This document shows positions 1 to 10,315 of a stretch of 64,000 nucleotides of DNA, one piece after another; position 1 is the stretch's first letter; every line of letters begins with the position of its first letter. This DNA is from Neocallimastix lanati (nom. inval.) (Eukaryota > Neocallimastigomycota > Neocallimastigomycetes > Neocallimastigales > Neocallimastigaceae): assembly GCA_016946835.1 (NCBI GenBank), contig JACVTC010000085.1, forward strand, positions 124,001 to 188,000. Reading direction: 5' to 3'. A model generated the notes under the pieces. That model ran no database searches and was not told the DNA's origin. It was given only the letters and a program-made list of their open reading frames with translations. The translations under genes were made by a program, and so were the position numbers.

Positions 1-211
1 CTTTTTATTTCTTGTTTCATTACATATTTTGTTAATTTATTAATTGACAGAAGTTATAAAATTTTTCTAGACCAACTCTTATAATTTTCTGTATTAATTC
101 AATTATTCTATTGAAGCTTTCTGAATAATTGAAGGTAATTATATTTCTTTTGGGTTCATTACCTTCCTCATTAATTACAGAGTTGGTATTGGTTTGATTT
201 CTTCTGGGCAT
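1..211 (-). pseudogene. Ty1/copia gag N-terminal fragment
   Basis: Reading leftward from an ATG at 211, the minus strand encodes a basic N-terminus followed by the block NYSESFNRIIEL. A second copia gag start at 13177 has NYSENFNRIIEL at the same place, so this is the beginning of a related gag (capsid) gene. The fragment runs off the left edge of the window and the reading frame already degrades near position 60. The sequence to its right (212-1008) has the layout of a copia 5' leader: hairpin repeats, then a primer site, then LTR. It was assigned by comparison within the window, not by database search. Confidence 0.75.
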
Positions 212-460
212 TTTAAATTGATGTTAATAATAATTATTGATTAATTAGTTATGATATAGTTTTAATTTACTGTAAGTATTGTTTTTAGAAATTTAATGAA
301 ATACAAGATATATTTATATTTAGTTGTTCTTTTAGGATTTTTAATATATTGGTTGGTCTTATTTAATTAATTAAATTGATTTATATTGGATTCTATTTTT
401 AAAAAAAATTTATTTGTTTAAAAAGAATTTCTGATTTTACTAAATTTTAATTTATTTATT

Positions 461-801
461 GTTTTTCAACTTGATTTAGTTTATCAGATGACTATTGTTC
501 ATTGTTTTCAACTTGATTTAGTTTATCAGATGACTATTGTTCATTGTTTTCAACTTGATTAAAATTATCAGTTGACTATTGTTCATTGTTTTCAACTTGA
601 TTAAAATTATCAGTTGACTATTGTTCATTGTTTTCAACTTGATTAAAATTATCAGTTGACTATTGTTCATTGTTTTCAACTTGATTAAAATTATCAGTTG
701 ACTATTGTTCATTGTTTTCAACTTGATTAAAATTATCAGTTGACTATTTTTCATTGTTTTCAACTTGATTAAAATTATCAGTTGACTATTGTTCATTGTT
801 T
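461..801 (-). repeat. Leader array A: 42-bp tandem hairpin repeats
   Basis: Eight consecutive units of 42 bp (first one 43) lie in the untranslated leader between the gag start (211) and the primer site (981-1008) of a minus-strand copia element. Unit starts are near 461, 504, 546, 588, 630, 672, 714 and 756. In each unit CAACTTGAT pairs with ATCAGTTG, leaving one bulged T and a 7-nt loop. The two leftmost units carry one mismatch in the right arm. Because 42 is a multiple of three the array stays open as a 14-residue periodic peptide, which is probably incidental. Related arrays occur in four other copia leaders in the window. Confidence 0.9.
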
Positions 802-980
802 TCTAATATAATTTTGTGAATCCTTTATATTGTTAAAACTCAAAGTTAATGTTGATCATATTTATTTTTAATTCAAATATATACTAATTGCTAAAAATAA
901 AGAAATGTTTAGTAAATTATTAATTAATTAAATTAATATTAATAGATAATTTTATAATTTAAACTTAACTTTATTTTATG

Positions 981-1008
981 CGCAATCAGAGAGTTGAGAC
1001 TCTTAATC
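981..1008 (-). promoter_or_regulatory. Copia primer binding site, tRNA-Lys(CUU) half-molecule type
   Basis: On the plus strand this is CGCAATCAGAGAG followed by TTGAGACTCTTAATC, that is, tRNA sense. The last 14 bases equal the anticodon arm of a typical eukaryotic tRNA-Lys(CUU); CGCAATC resembles its D arm. The minus-strand RNA is therefore complementary to the tRNA 5' half. The same element recurs at 8035-8062 and 13936-13963. Confidence 0.7.
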
Positions 1009-1062
1009 TTTTAAACACGAAAATGTGGACATATAATTATTTTAGTATTATAATACAATTTG
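1009..1062 (-). repeat. Copia LTR fragment
   Basis: The 50 bases right of the primer site are the reverse complement of 15113-15164, the end of the plus-strand copia LTR at 14974. This is the 3' end of the 5' LTR of the minus-strand element at the left edge. Similarity stops near 1062, so the LTR is truncated. Confidence 0.6.
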
Positions 1063-1786
1063 TTCAAGGTTGTGGATTCAGAGAACACGAACAAGTATTA
1101 CACCCAGTGTTTTAATATATATTTATTATATAATTTTTATTTATTTATTTTATCTAGAAAAATACATATATCTTTATTATTATAAAATCAGCAAAAAAAA
1201 ATAATTTAATTTTAATTAAACTATAAAATAACTATATACAAAATAAGGTTATAATTAATGAGGCTTGTGTGGCATATTAGATATGTTATGCATAATGTTC
1301 ATATAACATTGCTAATATTTAACACAAATTATTGTATTATATTCAAACTGCGACATAAAATAAATTTATTTTATAATTTATAGTTTATATGTAAAGTTCA
1401 ACATCGTAATGCATTTAAACGCATCATAATACAATTAATATATTTAATTTATTTTACTAATGGTACATGAATCTAATTAAAGAATAATTTTTATAATTAT
1501 GCTTAAGTTGTTGAAGCATCTTCCTAAATCACCAATTAATTATAAAACAAATTAAGTATATTACTGTTATAAATAAATATAAAATTTGAAAGAAACATAT
1601 GTGTTGAACTGAAGTAACTTATTCAACAATAATTTTATTTCAAAATTAATACAAACATTTATATTTTTTGTTATATAAAAATTTTCATTAAAGTTTATAT
1701 ATAAAGACTATTAATTATTTATTTTTCCATATTAACATATATAACTGTTATATTTTTTAAATTTTATATTTCTGTTCAAGTTCAAC
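1063..1786. other. AT-rich stretch, degenerate copia sequence
   Basis: No gene is visible. Bases 1320-1390 resemble 7965-8030, which is leader sequence beside a copia primer site. The stretch before 1786 should be the eroded interior of the element whose 3' LTR starts at 1821, but no reading frame survives. Confidence 0.5.
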
Positions 1787-1820
1787 TCTAACTTTTATCC
1801 AAGTTAGATTTGAGAGGGAA
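1787..1820 (+). promoter_or_regulatory. Hairpin plus polypurine tract before copia 3' LTR
   Basis: TCTAACTT (1787-1794) and AAGTTAGA (1801-1808) form an 8-bp stem. It is followed by GAGAGGGAA (1812-1820), the polypurine tract that primes plus-strand DNA, and then directly by the LTR. The same layout is seen at 29856-29889 and in variant form at 14943-14973. Confidence 0.75.
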
Positions 1821-2038
1821 TGTTAGAAATATAAATATTAAAATTTATAATTATAATAATTTTAAGGAGTAATATTATATATGTTAATATATTCTTGTGT
1901 AAGATATGTGACCAATAACAATAACAAGCCACATATAATAATAACTTTAAATGTCATAAAAATTATATGAAATCAGATACTATCCTTATATCTTTAATAT
2001 AATAAATGATACAGAGTTCATTTTTAATTCTTAATAAA
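1821..2038 (+). repeat. Copia 3' LTR
   Basis: Begins TGTTAGAAATATAAATATTA right after a polypurine tract. It aligns with the LTRs at 2992, 24812 and 29890, sharing the TTAAGGAGT and ATGACCAATAA blocks. The right boundary is approximate; the terminal TTAACA is degraded. Confidence 0.7.
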
Positions 2039-2991
2039 TTATTGATAATAATAACTTTATAAATATTAAGCGTTAGGCTAAAATTATATAAAAAAATTTT
2101 AATATATAAATTTATAAATTATATATTTAATATATTTATAACTTAAAAAGTATTTAATAATTAAAATTTACAAAATTCAATAAAATTTGCTTGTTATTAA
2201 ATTTTAATTTTTATAAATATTATTAGATTTTTTAGAAATTAAAATAAAATTAAATAAATGATTAATATAATATAGTAAATAACGAATAAAATAAAAAATA
2301 AAATAAAAAATAAAATATAGTAAAATAAAAAATAAAATAAAATAAAAAATTAATACTACTTTTTTTTTAATTCATTTGTTATATTTTTTTATATAATGAA
2401 TTAATTAAATATATATAAACAATTTTTGAACTATTAAATTCATTTAAATATTTTGAATTATTAATTAAAATTATATATGTATTTAAAATATATATATATA
2501 TATATATATTTTATTTAAAAAAAATTATATATTTTTACATATATATTTTTAAAAGTCCTATGACACATTATTAATAATTATATATTTAATTTTAAATTAA
2601 ATATTTTATTTTTATACAAATAATTAATCAATATATAGTATTGCTTTAAAATTTACTTTAATTACTTATTTGATATTTAAAATTCACTAATTACTTAAAA
2701 TAAATATTTAAAATTAAAAAAATAAATAATAAATATATTATTTTTAATTGGTATAGTTAATTGTTTATATTAAATTTTGGTAAGATTTACTTATCGATTT
2801 AATATATATTAAAATAATTTATAGTTATTAATATATTTAATATTAAAAAAATAATAATTCTTTATATGTTTTATTATAAAATTTATGATATGTATTTGAA
2901 AATGTTTATAAAATAACTAAAAAATTATATATTTATAATATACTTTAAATATTTTAACTTTATTTTATTGATTATAATTTTTGTGAGAAAT
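2039..2991. other. Gene-free AT-rich stretch
   Basis: Almost only A and T. It contains AAATA-type simple repeats around 2285-2350 and an (AT)n run near 2490-2510. No coding sequence or element end was recognised. Confidence 0.7.
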
Positions 2992-3191
2992 ATAAATATT
3001 AAAGTTTATAATTATATTAATTTAAGGAGTAGTGTTATATATATGTTAATATATTTTGTGAAAGTTATAATATGACCAATAATAATAACGAGCTACATAT
3101 TATAACTATAAATATCATAAAAATATAAAATACGGATTTACATGTATTCTTTTATAATTGAACATAATAAAAGAGACTTTTTATTTTAACA
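2992..3191 (+). repeat. Copia 5' LTR (200 bp)
   Basis: Starts TGTGAGAAATATAAATATTA and ends TTTTAACA, directly followed by a primer site. It is the same LTR family as 1821, 24812 and 29890. Because a primer site and a leader hairpin array follow, it is the 5' LTR of a plus-strand element whose interior is lost after about 3780. Confidence 0.75.
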
Positions 3192-3225
3192 GATTAAGAG
3201 TCTCAATCTCACCAAATTGAGCAAA
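3192..3225 (+). promoter_or_regulatory. Copia primer binding site, tRNA-Lys(CUU) D and anticodon arms
   Basis: GATTAAGAGTCTCA starts at the LTR edge and is complementary to the anticodon arm of tRNA-Lys(CUU). The following bases, read as reverse complement, give GCTCAATTTGGTGAG, close to a tRNA D arm (GCTCAGTCGGTAGAGC). Complementarity therefore spans about 30 nt of the tRNA 5' half. Confidence 0.75.
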
Positions 3226-3451
3226 TTAAAAATTAAATATTGAGTCATGTCTCTAAAATAAAAGAAGATAAATTTACAAATTTATTATTAATTCATACCT
3301 TAGATATTTATAAAAATAATTGACGTCATATATATATATAATAAAATATAATAAAAAATAATAATAAGTTATTTTGATCAAAAAAAAAAAAAATTAAAAT
3401 TTTATTATTATGTATACATGAGAAACCAAATAAAACATAAATAAATAAAAA

Positions 3452-3760
3452 ATTAGCTGAATTTGGTCAGCAACATTAATAAATAAAAAGTTAGCTGAAT
3501 TTGGTCAGCAACATTAATAAATAAAAAAGATTAGCTGAATTTAGTCAACAACATAAATAAATAAAAAAGGTTAGCTGAATATGGTAAGCAACTTAAATAA
3601 ATAAATAAATAAAAAGATTAGCTGAATTTAGTCAGCAACATAAATAAATAAAAAAAAGGTTAGTTGAATATGGTCAGCAACTTAAATAAATAAAAAAAAA
3701 GGTTAGCTGAATTTGATCAGCATTTGAACAAAGTAGAAAGTGTGCTGAATATGATCAGCG
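3452..3760 (+). repeat. Leader array C: eight GCTGA/TCAGC hairpins
   Basis: Eight units of about 38-47 bp sit in the leader downstream of the primer site. Most have GCTGA, a 6-nt loop and TCAGC; stems begin at 3456, 3494, 3534, 3574, 3621, 3663, 3706 and 3744. Unit 6 is GTTGA/TCAGC (a wobble pair). Units 3 and 4 each have one mismatch. Spacers are AAATAAATA-like. The stem position equals GTTGA/TCAAC in other leaders, a compensatory T-A to C-G change. Confidence 0.88.
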
Positions 3761-4689
3761 TTTATTTAAAAAAAATAACAAAATAATAAATTTTTATTTT
3801 GTATTCATTTAGAAATAATTATAATAATAAAAGGAATTAATTAAAATTAATTAAATATATATAATTAACATTTTATTAATTATATAATGTTTTATAATAC
3901 TATCTTTATTTGCCTTAAAAATATACAACATACAAAATATAATAATATTATATAAGATATTAATTATTAAATAAATTAATAACAAAAATAAACAATAATT
4001 TACTTCAACTAATCAAACAAAAATGAAAAATAATTTACTTTTATTAATCCAGTATATTAAAGTTATATCCATGTACCAATTAAAATTCATATAGTGCAAA
4101 ATTTGTAATCGTATTTATAAAAGAGAAAACCGAAATTATATATACAATTATTATTCAAAATTTGAATATAATTATCCAAAAATAAGTTTTAAAATAATTT
4201 ATATCAACTAACTGGTTGATATAAATTACTAACAACTAGATATTAAATTTAAATTTGAAACTTTAATTTGAATTATTATTTTCAATAACATTATATATTA
4301 TATTTGATTATTAATAATTTATAAATTTTCAAGATTTAAGAATATTTTTAGTCTTTACATTTAAAAGCCGTTTCAATTATATTTAAAATAAATTTTAAAA
4401 TCCAATTTAAATTATTAAATTAATTTGTTATAAATATGGATATTATATTATTTAGTAATGTTTAATGGTTACTAATGTAAATTTTTATATAAGATACCTA
4501 CTCAAATTATTGTATGAAAATCATTTAGTTCCTTTGAATCCTTCACCACTAGTTATTAATATAATTTTATTCATTTATAAATTTTAACTAAGTTTAATTA
4601 ACAATATATCATGATTTTTTAAAAAAAAAAAAAACGTTTCATATTTAATGGGAGAATAAATAAATTTTATAAAAAAAATATATTAGAGC
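3761..4689. other. Gene-free AT-rich stretch
   Basis: Presumed eroded interior of the copia element that starts at 2992, but no frame or motif remains. A small inverted repeat (TATCAACTAACTGGTTGATA) lies near 4203. Confidence 0.5.
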
Positions 4690-7333
4690 AAATGAAATTC
4701 AAAAAAATAGACAAAATTCAAATAATCAACCAATAAAGAATTTGAATACTTCTTACTCCATTTCAAAAATAATGATCTTTCTTCTAATGCTACAAAAAGT
4801 TTATAAATTGATCGATCCATCGACTTCTAAAGAAACTAATAATAATTTATATATAGAAAATACTAATAAGAAGATAGATAATAGTAAGGTTAATTTCTTT
4901 GAATCTATTGATAATTCAAATCTAATTATACATCTAATGCATTTAATTCTGGATTACAAAATTCAAATTCAACAATATTTACTCCAACATCAGATTCATC
5001 ATTATTCTTTAATTATGATTCATTTCCATCTTCTACCTCTTCCATTGTTAATAATAACAATTTTAGTTTAAATAATAATTCATCTTTATTATATCCAATT
5101 GATGAAGATTCTAGTTTTAGTACTGCATTGGTTCCATCTTTTAGTTCTAATAATATATTGTTTTAAAATATAAGTAATCCATTCTCAATGAATAATATGA
5201 ATAGTATCAGTAATAGTAATTGTAAAAGAAAACACAAAAATAGATTACAATAACAAAATACAATAAATTTTATTTTATTAAAAAATTTTTTATTAAAATA
5301 TATTTTATTAATATTTTATAGTTATTTGTTAAAAATAACAATTACATCGAGAAAAAATGTGAAAAGTATCTTCTATTTATACTTTTCCTAAATACATTGA
5401 TAATATATTATTTTATTTAAATTACATATATTTTAATATAAAACTATCCTAATGAATTTTATTAAATAATAAATTTATAAACTATAACTAAATTTAGAAA
5501 AATATAATTATTAATTAAACTAAATACTAAATAATTAAAATTAAGTACATTTATTATCTATTTATTATTTTAATATTATAAGTAAAGTCTTTATTTATTT
5601 TCGATTTAAAAACAATGTTAAAGGAGTCATGATTAAATTTTGAAACTTAATTTTCACAAAATAAATTATTAATTTATTTTGTTTTAAACTTTAATTAATT
5701 CATTTAAATTATTTTACAACAATAATTTTCTCAGAATTAAAATTTATAAAAATTATTACATTAAAAATTTATCTTGTGGCTTAAAGAATATAATTCAAAA
5801 ATTTAGTTCATATGATTTATTTACTTTGTTTATTATTTTATAAATCAAAGAATAATTTACATTTTTGAATTACACAAGAAAAATTTTTAATTTGAAATGT
5901 GATTGGGATAATCACATCTTTACAGTAATATTAATAATTATAATAATTATAATAGCAATAATAATAATTTTAATAATACAAATTTATTATTGAGTGGTGA
6001 TAGCTCATTTAGAAACAGTAAAAATACTTTCAATAATAATAATAATACATTTGAAAATAATTCCTTTAATAATAATAATACATTTGGAAGTAATTACTTT
6101 TAATAATAATACCACTTTTAGTTATAATTCTTTTAATAATAATACTATTAACAACTCATTCAGTGATAATAACATTAACTTTAATTCCTTTGGTAATTCC
6201 TTTAGTTCTAGCAATGGACTTAATTTAAGTAATAATTTTTGTCAAAATAATAGTTTTAGTAATAATGCTATTAATAATGCTAATTCATTGGTAATTAATT
6301 CAATGTCAAGTCCCTCTTTATCAATAACAAAATCTCTTTCATATAATGGAAATTCAAATAATGTTGCATCACTTACTTCATCTGACAACAGTAATAGTAG
6401 TAATAATGTAAATAATATAATGACATCTTCCTCATCTTTATTGCTAAATAATAATGCTACTGGTAACAGTAACAGCAATAATAATGATTTAGCAAATAAA
6501 TCTTTAGTCCTTAGTACTTATCCAACAAGTCCTGCAATTCCTAACTTTAGTAGAAGTCTTAATCATCTAATTAATTCACCAATTAACTCTTTATTTGGAT
6601 CGCCATCTATGATGAGTTCACCAAATCTCTTCAGTAGTACTACTACCACGACCAACTTTAATGATAAGAATAATACTAATGATAATACAAATATTTTAGC
6701 AAATACAAGTATAGATTCTAATTTTTTCGTATCAGGGGTACAAATTCTGGTATTAAACATTCTAATACTTTTAGTGGTATGAATTCAAATACAAGAAATA
6801 TAATCAATGGAGTAAATTTTAATAACTCAATATTTAATTTGAATAGTTTAATTAGTGCTACTAATAGCAATTAGTAAAATTTTAACAGGAAAAGTAGTGA
6901 TAGTAATAATAATAATAATACTCAATCTCCATTTATTTCAGCATCTTTACCAAATTACCAAAGTTTGAATAATTCTACAACATAAAAGAGTTCTTTTTTA
7001 TCAAATACGATAGGTATCCATTTAATACACCATTAAGTGCACCTGGCAATCTATTAGGTTTAAATAATCCACTTGGAACACTTTCTAGTCCAATAAAGAC
7101 ATTAGCATTAGAAGGATCTCCAACACATTCTTCTTCATTATCTTCTCATTCTCTGATTGTAACTAATAGAATTTTAGCAGCTTCAAAAATAATTTCATCT
7201 TGAAATTACCAGTTATAGTAATTTTAATAGTATTTCATCACATGTAACTTCTCCTCAATTAGTAGGAACAAATCTTACTGGTAATCAAACTATTCACTCT
7301 AATACTAAAAATCCATTTGAAGGCATATATTAA
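4690..7333 (+). pseudogene. Asn/Ser-rich low-complexity protein, pseudogene split by a solo LTR
   Basis: Two blocks (about 4690-5220 and 5925-7333) encode a protein dominated by Asn and Ser with scattered Phe, Thr and Pro. Examples are PTSDSSLFFNYDSFPSST (near 4990-5045) and SPINSLFGSPSMMSSPNLFS (near 6580-6640). The reading changes frame near 4921, 6100 and 6730, and in-frame stops occur near 5165, 6873 and 6985. It ends NPFEGIY-stop at 7333. A 704-bp solo LTR with a GTAAT duplication interrupts it at 5221-5924; removing it rejoins Asn-rich coding sequence in one direction. No domain was recognised. Such proteins in AT-rich genomes are often regulators with disordered tails, but the function here is unknown. 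Confidence 0.65.
5221..5924 (-). repeat. Solo LTR, gypsy family G1, with 5-bp TSD
   Basis: Starts TGTAAAAG and ends CTTTACA. It is flanked by GTAAT on both sides (5216-5220 and 5925-5929), so it is a clean single insertion reduced to one LTR. Sense is the minus strand: there TATAAATAG is followed about 36 bp later by CGATGTAATTGTTAT, a block also present in the chromovirus LTRs at 16575 and 22832. A second inverted copy is split at 16019-16574 and 23608-23761. Confidence 0.9.
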
Positions 7334-7477
7334 GAATACAATAAAAAAAAAAAAAAAAAAATTAACTCTAATAAAACTTGTATTATTTCAGGCGCTGGTG
7401 TTTTATTAATAATAAAGTTTATTATTTGGCCTAAAGTTTCATTGAAGAGCTCTGTAAATAATTTTCACAACAATTGA
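7334..7477 (+). pseudogene. Amino-acid transporter (AAAP/SLC38-like), 3' fragment
   Basis: After an A-run the plus strand encodes SGAGVLLIIKFIIWPKVSLK, then a short tail ending at TGA 7475-7477. The same segment, inverted, forms the C-terminus of the transporter pseudogene at 15320-15960, where the permease signature VVGATGST precedes it. The sequence fits the last membrane helix and cytoplasmic tail of an amino-acid/auxin permease family protein. Only the 3' end is present here, butted against the end of the Asn-rich pseudogene. The 3' flank to about 7620 also matches 15165-15290 inverted. An intron ending in TTTCAG was considered and rejected. Confidence 0.6.
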
Positions 7478-8034
7478 ACAAATAAGAAATAATGGTTTTA
7501 TTAATATTTTTATTCAAAATATAATATCTAAAAACATTTACACTTTGACAATTAATATTCAAAGCTAAAAGAAACTATTTATATCACTAAGAAACTGTTT
7601 AAGTTATTAATATTTTATAATATAATGTCAATATTATTCTAGTATTCAGTTAAAATAAGTTTTTTATTTAATGTGTTTCAAATTTAAATTTTATAAAGAA
7701 ATTATTAAGTACAAATAAATCGAAAACACGTAATCAAGATTCAAGAATTCATGGAAAAAGAAAATGTAAATTTATATAATTAATGAAATATAATGATTAA
7801 TTTATTAAATTAAAGCCGTCAATGGAATTCAAAAAAAAATATATATATATATATAAAAATTTAGAAAAAAGGAACATTCGAATAATCTGACACACCCGAA
7901 AATATTGTTTACTAATATGAGCCAGAATAGTCAAACTATCAAAACATGAAATATTCTATTGAAAACAAATTATTGCATTATATTTCAACTAAAACAAAAA
8001 TAAATTCATTTTATAATTTACAATTTATATTATA
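7478..8034. other. Transporter 3' flank, then copia leader remnant
   Basis: Bases 7478-7620 are an inverted copy of the transporter 3' flank at 15165-15320. From about 7860 to 8034 the sequence resembles leader DNA next to a copia primer site (compare 1320-1390). No coding function is visible. Confidence 0.5.
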
Positions 8035-8062
8035 CGCAATCAGTGAGATGAGACTCTTAATC
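8035..8062 (-). promoter_or_regulatory. Copia primer binding site (tRNA-Lys half)
   Basis: Identical to 13936-13963: CGCAATCAGTGAGATGAGAC then TCTTAATC. It lies on the outer side of the left LTR of the minus-strand copia element. This is unexpected for a 3' LTR and suggests a tandem copy sharing one LTR. Confidence 0.7.
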
Positions 8063-8308
8063 TTTTATTTAAGCATTACAAATTTTAATATGAAAATAAT
8101 TCAATATTATAGTTTCTATAATTATATTTGTTTTTTAACATAATCTTTATTTAATATTCTTTTTATATGTTATTTTCACTACTTTTTAATTCAGATAAAT
8201 TTTACTTTATTTATATTTTTTATACAATATGCTATTAATAATAAATAAATATAATTGGATAAGTACACATTACATTAATATAAATAATAATAAAAATGTT
8301 TTCTTATA
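8063..8308 (-). repeat. Copia LTR, left copy (about 246 bp)
   Basis: Aligns over its whole length with 13964-14207, sharing for example GGATAAGTACACATTACATT. It abuts a degraded polypurine tract on its right (minus-strand GAATGGAA, 8309-8316), so it is the 3' LTR of the minus-strand element to its right. It also abuts a primer site on its left, so it serves as 5' LTR of another truncated copy. Confidence 0.75.
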
Positions 8309-8376
8309 TTCCATTCAAATTTAATTTACATGTTAATATTAAATTTGCTAATTTATAATTTTAAATCATCAACTTT

Positions 8377-9790
8377 TTAGAGTAGAGAATTCCTAAATTT
8401 ATCCATGAGGGTATTGTTCAAGTACTTGGTAAAACCATCTGCTAAATTATATTCGGATTTTATATATTTCAATTGTATTTTATTTTCTTTAACTAACTCC
8501 CTTACGTAATGAAATCTAATGTCTATAAATTTAGTTTTCGGATTTATGGATTGGTTCTTACTGTTATAAATTTGCTGCCTTATTATCGATATTCACAGTT
8601 AATATAATTTATATTAAATTTTATTTCATTTAGAAGGTTTAAATACCATATGCATTATTAACTACATTCACTCAAGCTGTAGTACCCTGATTCTGCTGTT
8701 GAGGTGGAAACACAGTGTTGTAGTTTTGAACACCAACTTTTTGGTGTGTTCTCCATCGAAACTAAGAAACCTGTGGTTGATTTTCTTGTCTGGACATCAC
8801 CTGGTTAGTCAGCATCTATAAACGCTGTAATTTTGGAGTTCTTTGTAAAATTTAATGCATAGTTTTCTGTTCCTTTAAAATATCTCATAATCTTAGTAAC
8901 ATTTACCCAATCATCCATGTTGGGATTTTTCGATTTTCTTGCTGCTTTATTTACAGCAAAAAGTATATCCGGTTTTGTGTTTATTGCCGAGTATAAAATA
9001 CTTCTTATGGCACCTCTATATTTGGTTTCGTTGATTGGCCTTTTACGAAGTGTTTCATCTTCAATCGGTTGTAAGTTTCTTGTAGGGTGTGAATTTATCA
9101 TTTCATATTTTTCTAAAATTTCTAATAAGTATCTTTATTGACTTAGAAAATATCCATTTTTATGTTTAATAAATTTTATTCCAATCATGAAATTAACATT
9201 TCCAATTTCTTTTATTTTGAATTTTTCTTTTCTTTTATTTATTTTATTTAATATATTTCTGAATCAATTCCTGATATTAAAATATCATTGACATATACTC
9301 CTAATAAGTAAATAATATTTTTAAACTTACCTTCTTTAATGTATATGCATGGTTCGCTAACTAATCTTTTAAATCCTATACTGGAAAAGAATTTATTTAG
9401 TTCTTTATTCCACTCTCTGCCACTTTGCTTAAGGCCATATATAGCCTTATTTAATTTCCAGTATTTTTTATTATAATCCGGATGGCCTTGTGGTGGTTTC
9501 ATGAAATTTTTTTCAGTTGATTTTGCATTAAGGTAAGCAGCATTCACATTTATTTGCTCTATATTAAAATTCTTTTTTGCTGAAATGGATATAAATATTC
9601 TAATAGAGTCACTTTTCAACGTTGGAGAAAAGGTGTCTTGAAAATCGATTCCAAATTTTTGAGTGAATTCACGTGCTACTAGTCTTGATTTTCTTTTGAT
9701 TATATTTCCGTTGAAATCCTTCTTGTATTTGAATATCAAGCGAGATGATACTATATTACTTTTATTTGGTATTTTTTAATGGTAGTATAA
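8377..9790 (-). pseudogene. Copia reverse transcriptase and RNase H, decayed
   Basis: The minus strand encodes copia RT from about 9790 down: AREFTQKFGIDFQDTFSPTL, then YGLKQSGREWN, then YVNDILISG. It continues with TKPDILFAVNKAARKSKNP and an RNase H end reading LADGFTKYLNNTL, stopping at 8377. Both catalytic aspartates of RT are changed to Asn: the usual LDV is INV, and YVDD is YVND. Both fit G-to-A changes on the coding strand. Several frameshifts and stops separate the blocks. The enzyme cannot be active. Confidence 0.9.
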
Positions 9791-10315
9791 ACATTTAATT
9801 TTTTCATATTTTCTAGTTCTTTATTTACCGATTTTATCCATTCATTATTATCCTTTAATTTAAAAATGCCATTATACTTGTTTTGTTCTTTTAGAGTTTC
9901 ATTAAGTTTTTGTTTTTTATTTTCTTGTTCAATAAGTTGATATAATTTTCATATATTGTTGTTTTTTTGATTGTTTTAAATTTTTTATAATTGAAACCTT
10001 GATTATATTATTTTAGTTAAGTTTTTGATTAACTATATCTTTGTTTGGTTTTTGATTTATATTTATTCTGTTGAAATTGTGATTTTGAATATTATTATTG
10101 TTATTTTTAATATATTTATTTGAATGATTGATATTACTATCACTAATGTTATTATTATATAAATCATTTGAATGAATATCTTTGATCGTTTCGATATTTT
10201 GTTGTAGTTATTTATATTAGTGTCGATGTCCCTAATATTATTTTTATTATTGATTTCATTTTTATTGTTATTATAATGATTGCTTATATTATTGTTATTA
10301 TTGTTGATATTGTTA

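Noticed and set aside
518-796. 92-residue minus-strand frame with 14-residue repeats as a real protein.
   Set aside because: It is the translation of the 42-bp leader repeats; related arrays with 38-47-bp units do not keep a frame.
461-801. Tandem repeats with constant unit length suggested a CRISPR array.
   Set aside because: Units are contiguous and nearly identical including the spacer part, sit in a eukaryotic retrotransposon leader, and no cas genes are present.
7355-7395. Spliceosomal intron ending TATTTCAG before the transporter's last exon.
   Set aside because: In the other copy the supposed intron is in frame and encodes plausible transporter residues (ERDEIKK, then TLIKFVLIISGAG).
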